Positions 8,219-17,724 are shown, counted from the first letter of the stretch. The stretch is 64,000 nt of DNA from Neptunomonas japonica DSM 18939 (GCF_000422765.1 NZ_AUGR01000020.1:28071-92070); one strand, 5' to 3'. The notes: a model not told the origin generated them from the letters alone. Program-made: numbers and translations.

Positions 8219-10213
8219 GTGTTGGCAGCGTTTCATTTTCAACAACCCTATTGGTTGCTACTTTTACCCCTATTCGCTGTGTTGGGTTATGGCTGGATAC
8301 GCCATAAAAGAAACACATCACAGTATTGGTCTGAAGTGTGTGATCCAGCATTACTGCCTTTATTAATGAAAGAAGGGCAGGCAAGATCAAGCAGTGCCCC
8401 GGCTATTGCCGTATTGGTGGCTGTACTCTTATCGGTTGCGGCTGCACAGCCTGTATGGAAGCAACAACCCGTACCTGCATTTAAACACGGCGGCGCTGTA
8501 GTCATCGCGCTAGACCTGTCGGCCTCAATGAATGCGACTGATATTAAGCCGAGTCGTTTACAGCGGGCGCATTTTAAAATTGAAGATTTGTTGGGGCGTC
8601 TTCCCGACAGTCAAGTGGCTCTGCTGGTATATGCAGGAGATGCCTTTGTGGTAACGCCGCTCACAGAAGATACCGGTACAATTTTAGCGCAGCTACCCGT
8701 GATGACGCCTGAAATTATGCCTGCACAGGGTAGCCGTGCAGACCGCGCTTTGGCGAAAGCTGGCGATATACTGGCACAAGCAGGTGTCAGAGGTGGGACC
8801 GTTTTATTAGTGAGTGATGAAGTGAGCCCAGCCCAAATTGCCGCTTCTGCTAGCCGTTTGGCTCAACAAGGGCGTAGCGTCTCTATTTTAGCGGTTGGGA
8901 CAGCACAGGGCGCTCCGATACCCACACAATTCGGGCCAATGAAAGATCAACAGGGGCAAGTGATTTTGGCACGTACCGATATGCAGCAGATGCGTGAAGC
9001 AGCGAGTTTGGGGGGCGGTACTGCCGTGCAGTTAGTCGCGGAGGAGTCAGATCTGAGTGCCTTAATTTCTACATTTAGTACTGGCCAGCGCGAAGAGGTA
9101 AAACAAGGTAGCGAGGTTGAGCGCTGGGTCGCAGAAGGCCCTTGGTTTGTATTGTTAGCACTGCCTTTATTATTACCTCTTTTTCGCCGTGGTATTGCGA
9201 CTATCTTGTTGCCCGCTCTATGTTTTAGTGCTTTAAGCTTAGGTACGTTCGGCATTGCGTCTAATGTGGAGGCGGGAAGTGAGGTGGATGTTAAGGAAGG
9301 CGCAGCGGCTAGCATATGGCAGAATTTATGGAGAACCGCCGATCAACAGGCAGCACAGCAGTACCAAGCCGGCGATAAAGCGGCGGCGGCACAAACATTC
9401 AGTGATGCGCGCTGGAAACAGGTAGCACAATATGAAACACAAGATTATGCCGCGGCTATAGAAAGTCTTCCTGAATCCAAAACTGCCGCTGATTGGTATA
9501 ATCGCGGCAATATACTGGCACAACAACAGCAATTAGATGAGGCCATTTCTGCCTACGAGCAGGCGTTGCAGAGAGACCCTGAGCACGAAAACGCGACGTT
9601 CAATAAGCAACTTGTAGAAAAACAAAAGCAGCAGGAAAAAGAACAAGACGGTAAACAGAACCAACAAGGTTCAAAAAGTAATTCAGAACAAGACAGCGAA
9701 CAAAAAAAGCAGCAAAATAGCTCACAGCAACAAGGGCAATCTGATCAGCAAGATCAGCAAGATCAGCAAGATCAGCAAGATCAGCAAGATCAGCAAGATC
9801 AGCAGGGCCAACAAAACTCATCAGCGGATAATTCTTCGCAGGGCGATCAAGATGAAAATAACGCTTCGGCCGAAACGCCACAACAAAGTGAATCGACCCA
9901 AAAGGATTCACCGAGTGAAACGTCAGATCAAGCTACAGAGCAAGCCCAAGATGCTGAGGCGGCGAAAGCTGAAGAACAACAGCGCGCGGCCGATTATCTT
10001 AAGCAACAGATGGATAAGGTTGGGCCACATGATGGCCAAGCGGCGTCCGGTGATGCTTCAGAGCAGCCTGAGCCTATCAGCGAGTCCGCGCAAGCAAGAC
10101 AGCAGCTCCTTAACCGAATAGTTGATGATCCTGCTGGTTTGTGGCGACGTAAGTTTATATACCAGTATCGCCAGCAGGCAGAACAACATTCGGGAGAAGA
10201 AAAAGCATGGTAA
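8219..10213 (+). CDS. BatB-BatC fusion: membrane VWA protein with TPR and Gln-rich tail
   Basis: The 664-residue protein joins an N-terminal membrane VWA module (MIDAS DLSASM; membrane helices near residues 10-25, 60-75 and 305-350) to a TPR (WYNRGNILAQQQQLDEAI) and a long Gln/Asp/Glu/Ser-rich segment. BatB and BatC are separate genes in Bacteroides and Leptospira; fusion is common in gammaproteobacteria. The start is GTG at 8219, with AAAAGGAGGG suitably upstream. A nine-base tandem repeat (9743-9805) encodes seven DQQ triplets in the tail. It overlaps batD by seven bases. Confidence 0.88.
   Translation: MLAAFHFQQPYWLLLLPLFAVLGYGWIRHKRNTSQYWSEVCDPALLPLLMKEGQARSSSAPAIAVLVAVLLSVAAAQPVWKQQPVPAFKHGGAVVIALDLSASMNATDIKPSRLQRAHFKIEDLLGRLPDSQVALLVYAGDAFVVTPLTEDTGTILAQLPVMTPEIMPAQGSRADRALAKAGDILAQAGVRGGTVLLVSDEVSPAQIAASASRLAQQGRSVSILAVGTAQGAPIPTQFGPMKDQQGQVILARTDMQQMREAASLGGGTAVQLVAEESDLSALISTFSTGQREEVKQGSEVERWVAEGPWFVLLALPLLLPLFRRGIATILLPALCFSALSLGTFGIASNVEAGSEVDVKEGAAASIWQNLWRTADQQAAQQYQAGDKAAAAQTFSDARWKQVAQYETQDYAAAIESLPESKTAADWYNRGNILAQQQQLDEAISAYEQALQRDPEHENATFNKQLVEKQKQQEKEQDGKQNQQGSKSNSEQDSEQKKQQNSSQQQGQSDQQDQQDQQDQQDQQDQQDQQGQQNSSADNSSQGDQDENNASAETPQQSESTQKDSPSETSDQATEQAQDAEAAKAEEQQRAADYLKQQMDKVGPHDGQAASGDASEQPEPISESAQARQQLLNRIVDDPAGLWRRKFIYQYRQQAEQHSGEEKAW
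9743..9805 (+). repeat. Nine-base tandem repeat encoding DQQ
   Basis: Six perfect copies of GATCAGCAA are followed by one GATCAGCAG. They keep the reading frame of the BatB-BatC gene and add Asp-Gln-Gln each time. Copy-number change by slippage would alter tail length without a frameshift. Confidence 0.95.
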
Positions 10214-11952
10214 GTGCTCGCCGTGTATGGCTAATTATTGTCTTATTATGTGTCAGCGTTAATCTTCATGCTGCGATTAAAAGTAGTATTAACCGCAGCA
10301 TGATTGAGCAAGGCGAGAGTATCCGCTTGAGCATTGACCTTGAAGATGTCGACGCTGACCAGGTTGGTTTGAAGCCGCTAGAGAAAGATTTTGAAGTGTT
10401 GGGGCGGAGCCAGCAATCCAAGAGAGTTATTCGTAATGGCTCGTACGAAAGCTCTTCTGAACTTATCCTAACACTGTTGCCCAAACGTAGCGGCGACTTA
10501 CAAGTACCCTCGCTAAGAGCTGATGGTGATCAAACTAGTTCACATGCATTGCGCGTTACGGCTGTGCAGCAGCCAGCCGCTGCCGATGGTGGTATCGAGA
10601 TGCTATCAACGCTTTCGAGCGAGCAGCCTAGAGTTCAGCAGCCGCTTATTTATCAGACAAGCTTGCTGGTGGGGCGGCAAATTTTCAATGCCTCTTTACA
10701 AGGCCCGAGCATCCAACAGGGCAAGGCACTCATCGAACCATTAGGTGAGCAGCGTCAGTACCAGCAAGCACTTAAAGGCCGGCAGGTCACCGTTGTTGAA
10801 CAGACATGGCTTATTACGCCAGAGCAAAGTGGCCCGTTAGAAATAGCACCTGCGCAAGTTATCGGACAAATACAGACCGGGCGCTTAACGCGTAATCCAT
10901 TTGGGGGGGCTTTTTCAGACCCTACCGCCATGCGTAGAGTTCAGGTATCAGCACAAGGTTATCAACTAGGTGTTGCCCCTATTCCTGGTAGCTTCAGTGG
11001 CCAAGTCTGGCTACCTGCTGAAAACCTAGTGTTAAGCGATGAGTGGAGTAGTGAGCAGTTCACAGTAGGGGAGCCTGTAACACGTACTATTAGATTAAAA
11101 GCAGAAGGGCTTAGCCGAAACCATATTTCGGAATTGCCTTTGCCTGAAATCGATGGCATTAAGCAGTATGCGGCTAATCCTGAGGTGGCACAGCAGTATG
11201 AAAATGATCGATTAACAGCGGTTTTAACACTAGAAGTTACGCTTATCCCTGAAAAATCAGGAGCACTGACCTTGCCTGCTATCACTCTGCCTTGGTGGGA
11301 TGTCCAAAGTGATAGCGAACAAACGGCGGTGTTGGCAGCAAGAATAGTAGATATTGCCCCAGGAAAAGCACAAGCTGCAAAGCCAACACGCCCGTCTCAG
11401 GCTGCTCCCGTGCAAGCCTTAAGCCAGGCCCCTGTTACTGCCATTATTCCGCCATTAGCAAAGCCTACAACGCCACAGAGTACAGGTGGTGCTACGGATA
11501 ATGACAACGTAAGCCCATGGCTAGTTGCGCTTTTAGGCCTTATTGTGGGCAGTGTGATAACCGCTTTGGTTATGATTTTTTGGCAGAGAAGCAGAAATTC
11601 ATCAACCAACACAACTGAAAATACTATGCCGCTCCCGCCGCCTTCTGTAACGGCACTTAAGCAAGCATGTTCCAACAATGATGCAACGCAAGCACGTTTG
11701 GCTCTGATTCAGTGGGGGCAGAGTCTATGGCCAGAGTGTAGTAATTTAAACCAGCTGTCAGTGCGAGTAAGCCCTGAGTTACAAGCGGCCATTCGTGATT
11801 TACAGCAAAACAGTTACGGCCAGAGCGCTACCAGCCCCGTTGCCCAAAAATGGCAAGGTACGGAGTTATACAAAGCTGTTCAGGCGTTTTCGGTTCCTCA
11901 ATCATCGATAGCTGTAAACACAGAAAAGCTATCCCCGTTGTACCTTTCTTAA
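10207..11952 (+). CDS. BatD-family protein
   Basis: The 581-residue protein starts with a signal peptide (LIIVLLCVSVNLHA), contains beta-rich BatD repeats (IEQGESIRLSIDLED; PLIYQTSLLVGRQ; VGEPVTRTIRLKAEGLS) and a late membrane helix (WLVALLGLIVGSVITALVMIFW, about residues 435-460), then a cytosolic tail. BatD is the last member of Bat operons and is thought to act in the periplasm with the VWA proteins. It overlaps the preceding gene and ends 19 bases before the convergent MerR gene. Confidence 0.88.
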   Translation: MVSARRVWLIIVLLCVSVNLHAAIKSSINRSMIEQGESIRLSIDLEDVDADQVGLKPLEKDFEVLGRSQQSKRVIRNGSYESSSELILTLLPKRSGDLQVPSLRADGDQTSSHALRVTAVQQPAAADGGIEMLSTLSSEQPRVQQPLIYQTSLLVGRQIFNASLQGPSIQQGKALIEPLGEQRQYQQALKGRQVTVVEQTWLITPEQSGPLEIAPAQVIGQIQTGRLTRNPFGGAFSDPTAMRRVQVSAQGYQLGVAPIPGSFSGQVWLPAENLVLSDEWSSEQFTVGEPVTRTIRLKAEGLSRNHISELPLPEIDGIKQYAANPEVAQQYENDRLTAVLTLEVTLIPEKSGALTLPAITLPWWDVQSDSEQTAVLAARIVDIAPGKAQAAKPTRPSQAAPVQALSQAPVTAIIPPLAKPTTPQSTGGATDNDNVSPWLVALLGLIVGSVITALVMIFWQRSRNSSTNTTENTMPLPPPSVTALKQACSNNDATQARLALIQWGQSLWPECSNLNQLSVRVSPELQAAIRDLQQNSYGQSATSPVAQKWQGTELYKAVQAFSVPQSSIAVNTEKLSPLYLS

Positions 11953-11971
11953 AGGAGAGATACAGAGGTGT

Positions 11972-12442
11972 TTATTTAGGTTGATGTGTTTTACATTGGC
12001 TACCAGCAACGTGGCTCTGCACTACAAGAGCCTCGGTCAACTCATCCGTAGGCTGATCGAGTTCACGTAAAATTCCACAATCACGCGTGGTCAGGGCTGC
12101 ATGGCATTGGCCGCGTAGTTCAATAAGCTGTGTTTCCAGTATTGTTAACTCTGCCATTCGGGCTTGCACATGATGTATATGTTCATCAATCAACTCGTTG
12201 ATAGTTTCGCAACTGTCATCGGGCTGAATGCGCGCTTGTAGCAGTACCTTTATCTCGTTATGGGTCATCGCCAGCGTTCTGCAGCGACGAATAAAAATTA
12301 ACCGCTCCAAATGCCCCTGATCATAACGACGATAATTATTCGCTGGGTTGCGCAGTGCCGCATGCAATAACCCTTCATTTTCATAGTAGCGGATAGTTTC
12401 TACCGTAACGCCAACCTGTTTGGCTAGCTCACCTATTTTCAT
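11972..12442 (-). CDS. cadR: MerR-family heavy-metal regulator, CadR-like
   Basis: The 156-residue protein has the MerR winged helix-turn-helix (MKIGELAKQVGVTVETIRYY), a dimerising coiled coil, and the metal-site cysteines of the CadR/PbrR group in DDSCE, RGQCH and TRDCG. The tail GSQCKTHQP adds a Cys and a His, as the metal-binding tails of CadR do. Such proteins twist a promoter with a long spacer to switch it on with Cd, Pb or Zn. It is divergent from a CadA-type ATPase with a matching operator between them. Confidence 0.9.
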   Translation of the reverse strand: MKIGELAKQVGVTVETIRYYENEGLLHAALRNPANNYRRYDQGHLERLIFIRRCRTLAMTHNEIKVLLQARIQPDDSCETINELIDEHIHHVQARMAELTILETQLIELRGQCHAALTTRDCGILRELDQPTDELTEALVVQSHVAGSQCKTHQPK

Positions 12443-12480
12443 GTGACCTCCGGATTGACGCGTTTCTAATTATTAGTCGC

Positions 12481-12511
12481 TTGACCCTAAAGCAACTTCA
12501 GGGTGTTTAAT
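12481..12511 (+). promoter_or_regulatory. MerR-type cadA promoter and operator
   Basis: A -35 TTGACC (12481-12486) and a -10 TTTAAT (12506-12511) are separated by 19 bases, the over-long spacing of MerR-controlled promoters. Inside lies a dyad with arms ACCCT (12484-12488) and AGGGT (12500-12504), very like the operator known for CadR. The tip of the -10 coincides with an ATG at 12510, which argues against that ATG as the cadA start. Confidence 0.85.
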
Positions 12512-12560
12512 GCTAAGCATACGGCACAATGCAGGTAATAACTATATGAAGGGCGATGCT

Positions 12561-14888
12561 ATGAGTGACTCAATCGATAATCGAGTGGATGATCGTATGA
12601 AGAGTAATGCAGCAGAGGATGCCGGCACGTGTTGCAGCTCAACGCATAAAAACAGCTCTGTTCCTGAACATACAAAACATGATGCCCAAAGCACTAAGTG
12701 TTGTGCTCCTGAGTCTTTATTAGAGTCGCTAAACGCCTCACCCATAGGTCAGCCACAAATAGTCGCTGAGGGCGCACGCACGCCAATACGTATTATGCAG
12801 ATGGACTGCCCTATCGAAGAAGCATTGATTCGTAAAAAGTTGGGGGGGATGCCGGATGTGCTCAGCATGGAGTTTAACTTGATGCAGCGTATCCTCACGG
12901 TAGTGCACACCACGGGCTCATTGGAAAGCGTGCTCGATGCCGTGCGCTCCTTAGGTTTTGAGCCTGAAGTACCAGACGCGCAAGGCCAACTTGCCGATGT
13001 GGTCGAGCAAAAAAAGCCGTGGTGGCCCTTGGCTGTAGCGGGTGTAGCGGCCATAGCAGCGGAGGCTGTTTCTTGGATGGCAGCACCTAGTTGGTTAGCC
13101 GCTATACTGGCGCTGACCGCTGTGGGGTGTAGCGGCTTAACAATGTATAAAAAAGGCTGGGTGGCGGTTCGCCATGGCGATCTGAATATTAATGCGCTCA
13201 TGAGTATAGCGGTCACAGGTGCGTTTATTTTGGGGCAGTGGCCAGAAGCTGCCATGGTGATGGTGCTGTTTACTGTGGCAGAGCTTATCGAAGCAAAGTC
13301 ATTAGATAGAGCACGCAACGCAATCTCTGGGTTAATGCAGCTCACACCCGATAATGCCACCGTTTTGCAAGAGAATGGTTCATGGCAACTGGTGGATGCT
13401 AAATCAGTTGTTGTTGGCAGTATTGTTCGCATCAAACCGGGCGAGCGTATTGGTTTAGATGGGCTGATAGTACGTGGCTGCTCCACAATAAACCAAGCGC
13501 CTATTACGGGCGAAAGCTTGCCTGTGGATAAAGTAAAGGGTGATATGGTTTTTGCCGGCACTATCAATGAAGCCAGTGCTTTTGAATACAAGGTAACCGC
13601 TGCAGCAAATAACACCACCTTGGCGCGTATTATTCACGCCGTAGAAGAAGCACAGGGAACAAAAGCACCTACGCAACGTTTTGTAGATCAATTCGCACGC
13701 TTATATACCCCTATTGTTTTTGTTATCTCGTTAGGTGTGGCGGTGTTGCCTCCTCTATTGATGGGCGCTAGCTGGTTTGATTGGGTCTATAAAGCACTGG
13801 TCTTGCTGGTGATCGCTTGCCCATGTGCATTAGTGATATCAACTCCAGTGACTATTGTGAGTGGTTTAGCTGCCGCCGCACGGCGCGGGATTCTGATCAA
13901 GGGTGGTGTTTACCTGGAAAGCGGCCATCAGCTGAAATATTTAGCATTAGATAAAACCGGCACAATTACGCATGGAAAACCGGTGCAAACTGAGTTTGAA
14001 GTGTTGCATTCAGGCAATGATGACACGATCGATGATGTTACGAGAGAATGCCGCCGTTTGGCTGTGAGTTTAGCGGTGCGTTCTGACCACCCAGTATCAC
14101 TTGCGATAGCTAAGGCTGCTGAAATTGATGGTGCTAACCTAACTCATGCCTATGTGGATAAATTTGAAGCTTTGGCAGGGCGTGGCGTTAAAGGAGAAAT
14201 AGACGACAAAGTATATATCTTAGGCAACCACCGCTTGATAGAAGAGCTCGGTGTATGTACCCCTGAGCTGGAAATGCGTTTAGCTCGATTGGAGCAGCAA
14301 GGGAAAAGCGTTGTGATGCTGGTGGGCAGTCAGCAAGTATTAGCACTTTTCGCCGTTGCTGATACGGTAAAAGAGAGCAGCCGCAAAGCGATTGTCGAGT
14401 TGCAGAAATTAGGGATCAAAACCGTAATGCTCACGGGCGATAATCAGCACACAGCAACGGCTATTGCTCAACAAGTCGGTATTGATGAAGCACGGGGTAA
14501 TCAACTACCAGAGGATAAACTGAGCGCCATTAAAGCAATGGAAGCTGAAGGTTTAGTGGGCATGGTAGGTGATGGGATTAATGACACCCCGGCACTGGCG
14601 CGTGCGCATATTGGCTTTGCAATGGGAGCGATGGGAACCGATACCGCTATTGAAACGGCCGATGTTGCCTTGATGGATGATGATCTACATAAAGTGCCTT
14701 CATTCATACGTTTATCACGCGATACGCGCACCATATTGATTCAGAATATCTCGCTAGCGTTAGGCATTAAAGCGGTGTTTATGGTGTTAACTCTTATGGG
14801 CATGGGCACTATGTGGATGGCCGTCTTTGCTGATATGGGGGCAAGCTTATTGGTGGTTGCTAATGGCTTGAGGCTACTGAGAAAGTAA
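12561..14888 (+). CDS. cadA: Cd/Zn/Pb-translocating P1B-type ATPase
   Basis: The 775-residue ATPase exports divalent soft metals from the cytosol. The N-terminus has Cys pairs (CCSS, KCCAP), then an HMA-like domain whose metal loop reads MDCPIEE instead of CxxC. The core has the TGES actuator, the membrane CPC site (residues 420-422), phosphorylated Asp464 in DKTGTIT, and GDGINDTP. The start at 12561 is preferred because GAAGGG lies seven bases before it; 12546 is possible, and 12510 overlaps the promoter. Regulation by the divergent CadR-like protein is strongly implied by the operator. Confidence 0.93.
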   Translation: MSDSIDNRVDDRMKSNAAEDAGTCCSSTHKNSSVPEHTKHDAQSTKCCAPESLLESLNASPIGQPQIVAEGARTPIRIMQMDCPIEEALIRKKLGGMPDVLSMEFNLMQRILTVVHTTGSLESVLDAVRSLGFEPEVPDAQGQLADVVEQKKPWWPLAVAGVAAIAAEAVSWMAAPSWLAAILALTAVGCSGLTMYKKGWVAVRHGDLNINALMSIAVTGAFILGQWPEAAMVMVLFTVAELIEAKSLDRARNAISGLMQLTPDNATVLQENGSWQLVDAKSVVVGSIVRIKPGERIGLDGLIVRGCSTINQAPITGESLPVDKVKGDMVFAGTINEASAFEYKVTAAANNTTLARIIHAVEEAQGTKAPTQRFVDQFARLYTPIVFVISLGVAVLPPLLMGASWFDWVYKALVLLVIACPCALVISTPVTIVSGLAAAARRGILIKGGVYLESGHQLKYLALDKTGTITHGKPVQTEFEVLHSGNDDTIDDVTRECRRLAVSLAVRSDHPVSLAIAKAAEIDGANLTHAYVDKFEALAGRGVKGEIDDKVYILGNHRLIEELGVCTPELEMRLARLEQQGKSVVMLVGSQQVLALFAVADTVKESSRKAIVELQKLGIKTVMLTGDNQHTATAIAQQVGIDEARGNQLPEDKLSAIKAMEAEGLVGMVGDGINDTPALARAHIGFAMGAMGTDTAIETADVALMDDDLHKVPSFIRLSRDTRTILIQNISLALGIKAVFMVLTLMGMGTMWMAVFADMGASLLVVANGLRLLRK

Positions 14889-14893
14889 CAGGG

Positions 14894-16801
14894 TTAGTGC
14901 TTGGTTTGTCTAAGTATCTGTTGCAGAAAAACCTCGGGTAGGTCTGGCTTACCATATAGGTAGCCCTGGCCAATCTCGCATTGAGCTTGTGTAATAAAAT
15001 TTGATTGTTCGATGGTTTCAATACCTTCAGCAACGACATGTAGTTTGAGGTTGCGAGCCATAGATATGATGGCCGTCACCAGATCTTGGTTGCGGCTAGA
15101 TTCTGCAAGACTTGATATGAAGCTGCGATCAATTTTTACGGTATCAAATGGGAATTTTTGTAAGTAGCTCAGTGACGAATAGCCCGTCCCAAAATCATCA
15201 AGTGAAATGCGTACTCCGGACTCGGCTAAAACATTAAGAATTTCTAGGGCTTGAGCTTCATCTTGCAACAGGACGCCTTCTGTTATTTCAACTTCTAGGC
15301 AGTGAGGTGGTAGCTCGTAAAATTCAAGCAACTCAAGGATATGAGTTGCCAGCTGGTTATCCCTAAACTGTATGGGAGAAATGTTGACGGCAACATATAC
15401 TTCAACTTGATGTGTTTTGCACCAATGGGCAGTTTGCTTTATTGCTGAACGAAGCACGAAGTTGCCTATGCTTAAAATAAGACCGCTTTGTTCCGCAATA
15501 GGAATGAAACTATCAGGCGGAACACTGCCCAGCATCGAGTTATTCCACCGTAGTAGCGCTTCGGCACCGATGATTTTTCTTGATTGTGTACAGATTAAAG
15601 GCTGATAGTGTAATGTTAGTTCTTTATTTTTCAATGCGTTAGATAGCTGGGATTCTATTTGTAGACGGGTGCTTATTTGAGACAGCATACTTAGATTGAA
15701 AAACTGATATTGATTATCAGCAGTGGCTTGTTTGCTTATACGTGCAGCACTTGATTTGCGTAATAGTTCATCCATATCTAACGCATCGTCCGGGTATAAG
15801 GCAATGCCTATGCTAACTGATAATGGAATGGCCTGCTCCTCTGTGACAACGGGCCTGCTAAAACTGAAGAGTTGGCAAAGCTTGTTGGCTAGTTGAGCAG
15901 ATTCTTCTGCAATGCTGTGCTCTTGAGCTGTGTAAAGAATAATAAATTGATCGCCACTCAGGTGTGCTAAAAATGCTGTAGCCGGAATGTGCTGTTTGAG
16001 TTGGCGTGCTATTGTATGAATGACGTTATCTCCGGCCATATATCCGAAGTTATCATTAATCACTTTCATATTATTAATGCCGACGTGCAAGACCGCGGCT
16101 GAAAGAGGGGTTAATGACGCGTTTTCTAACGCTTTGAACTTTTCTTTTAATAACTTTCTGTTTGGCAGTCCTGTGAGAATATCGTAGTGCTTTTGCTGGT
16201 AGATGATTTTTTCTGCAGAGTTGCGTTCATCTATCTCTTGGGAAAGACGGTGATAGAGTGTTTCTAATTCATTGGTACGCTGGTGAACACGCTGTTCTAA
16301 GTATTCATTGGCATACTGTAATTTGAACGTCTGATATAAAATGGTGAGGCTGGCTTCTACAGATTTTTGGAAACGGTACAATAACTGACGCTTTTGCTCA
16401 TTATACTGATTGGCTTTGTTGTCTAAGATACATATTGTGCCAAAGGCCTCTCCAGTGGGCCAATTCAGAGGGAGGCCGCAATAAGAAATCATGCCTATTT
16501 TGATATCTGGATTATGATCCCATATGGGGTCAACTAAGGCATTCGCTACTAGCAGTTCTGCTTGTTGCTTAATAACGGTTTCACAATATAAGCCTTGGCC
16601 TAATTCTTCTTTATGGCCACAGTGGTAAGGGTTGTAGTCGTGCTGACTACTGGCAAATACTTCAATATCTTTAGCATGTACACGCATGATTAATGACGTA
16701 GGGATTTCACAAATGCTTGCGATCAGGTCAACAGATTGCTGCCAGCCATCAAGTACGTCATCTGGAATGCCAATAGTGTGGATATTTATAGCATCGTTCA
16801 T
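14894..16801 (-). CDS. GAF-GGDEF-EAL protein, probable c-di-GMP phosphodiesterase
   Basis: The 635-residue cytosolic protein has a GAF domain (about 20-160), a short coiled coil, a GGDEF domain (about 200-370) and an EAL domain (about 380-630). The cyclase motif is degenerate: SGDQF at 282-286 replaces GGDEF, so diguanylate cyclase activity is unlikely. The EAL domain looks intact, with EALLRW at 414-419 and DDFGTGYSSL. The expected activity is c-di-GMP hydrolysis modulated by a GAF ligand and perhaps by GTP bound to the dead GGDEF. It is convergent with cadA, six bases apart, with no evident link. Confidence 0.9.
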   Translation of the reverse strand: MNDAINIHTIGIPDDVLDGWQQSVDLIASICEIPTSLIMRVHAKDIEVFASSQHDYNPYHCGHKEELGQGLYCETVIKQQAELLVANALVDPIWDHNPDIKIGMISYCGLPLNWPTGEAFGTICILDNKANQYNEQKRQLLYRFQKSVEASLTILYQTFKLQYANEYLEQRVHQRTNELETLYHRLSQEIDERNSAEKIIYQQKHYDILTGLPNRKLLKEKFKALENASLTPLSAAVLHVGINNMKVINDNFGYMAGDNVIHTIARQLKQHIPATAFLAHLSGDQFIILYTAQEHSIAEESAQLANKLCQLFSFSRPVVTEEQAIPLSVSIGIALYPDDALDMDELLRKSSAARISKQATADNQYQFFNLSMLSQISTRLQIESQLSNALKNKELTLHYQPLICTQSRKIIGAEALLRWNNSMLGSVPPDSFIPIAEQSGLILSIGNFVLRSAIKQTAHWCKTHQVEVYVAVNISPIQFRDNQLATHILELLEFYELPPHCLEVEITEGVLLQDEAQALEILNVLAESGVRISLDDFGTGYSSLSYLQKFPFDTVKIDRSFISSLAESSRNQDLVTAIISMARNLKLHVVAEGIETIEQSNFITQAQCEIGQGYLYGKPDLPEVFLQQILRQTKH

Positions 16802-16980
16802 TTTTTATGTAGTCTATAAAAAGTAGCCAATATTATGATAGATGGGATTCTCTGCTTTACCAGTGGCCGCTTGATTTAATAGGCTTCAAACAATAGGCGT
16901 GGTGTTTAAATCGTTGAAATAATAAAGAGCTACAAAAGTGTGCAGCTCTATTCGTAGAGGCTTAAAAGCTTTTAAAAGAG

Positions 16981-17724
16981 TTAAGCCATATATTGGCCGC
17001 CGTTTACCGAGATATTGGTACCGGTAATAAAGCCAGCATCATCTGCCGTTAAGAAAGAAACCGCACGAGCAATCTCTTCTGGCTGGCCCAAGCGCCCAAC
17101 AGGAATACCACCAACAATACTGTTTAATACGTTCTCTGGTACTTGGCGTACCATCGGTGTGTCAATATAGCCGGGTGAAACCGAGTTCACGGTTACGCCT
17201 TTTTTGGCACCTTCTTGAGCAATCGCTTTGGTAAAGCCATAAATGCCTGCTTTCGCAGCCGAGTAATTAGCTTGTCCGAACTGACCTTTTTCGCCATTTA
17301 GCGAAGAGATGTTAACGATACGCCCCCAGCCGCGATTACACATCGCTTCAAAGATTGGCTGGCTCATATTAAACATAGAGTTTAGGTTCGTGCCTATAAC
17401 GGCTTGCCACTGCTCCGGCTGCATTTTTTTCAGAGGGGCATCGCGCGTAATGCCGGCATTGTTGACCAGAATATCAACGCTACCTTCGGAGCTTTCTATT
17501 TCTTCTAGTAAGCGTTTGCAGTCATTGAAATCCGAAACATCTACGGCCTTCATTGTGATATCAAAACCTTGCTGTTTCATCTCTTCTTGCCAGCTGGCAG
17601 CTGCCGCATCATGTCCAGGTACAAAGGTACCCACGACTTTGCGGCCTTGTTCGGCTAGCGCTTTACACATTGATTCACCTAGGCCGCCGTTTGCACCTGT
17701 CACTATGGCTATACGTTGCGTCAT
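16981..17724 (-). CDS. phaB: Acetoacetyl-CoA reductase
   Basis: The 247-residue short-chain dehydrogenase has the nucleotide-binding TGANGGLG, NNAG, Ser of NISSLNG and YSAAK active-site motifs. The segment SSLNGEKGQFGQANYSAAK is characteristic of PhaB, which makes (R)-3-hydroxybutyryl-CoA with NADPH for polyhydroxybutyrate. It lies 65 bases downstream of malonyl-CoA decarboxylase on the same strand and probably shares its transcript. No PHA synthase or thiolase is in the window, so polymer formation must be inferred from elsewhere. Confidence 0.9.
   Translation of the reverse strand: MTQRIAIVTGANGGLGESMCKALAEQGRKVVGTFVPGHDAAAASWQEEMKQQGFDITMKAVDVSDFNDCKRLLEEIESSEGSVDILVNNAGITRDAPLKKMQPEQWQAVIGTNLNSMFNMSQPIFEAMCNRGWGRIVNISSLNGEKGQFGQANYSAAKAGIYGFTKAIAQEGAKKGVTVNSVSPGYIDTPMVRQVPENVLNSIVGGIPVGRLGQPEEIARAVSFLTADDAGFITGTNISVNGGQYMA

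Noticed and set aside
8984..9002. TTGGCACG inside the Bat fusion as a sigma-54 promoter
   Set aside because: The -12 TTGC element is absent at the required spacing and it lies within a coding region.
9743..9805. CRISPR-like array
   Set aside because: Nine-base units with no spacers, inside a gene and in frame.
9600..9911. Antisense open frame with DLA repeats
   Set aside because: It is the reverse reading of the DQQ minisatellite.
12510..12560. Earliest ATG of cadA
   Set aside because: It overlaps the predicted -10 element, so it cannot be in the transcript.
12749..13618. 289-codon open frame antisense to cadA
   Set aside because: Serine- and proline-rich shadow of an obvious ATPase gene with no family resemblance.
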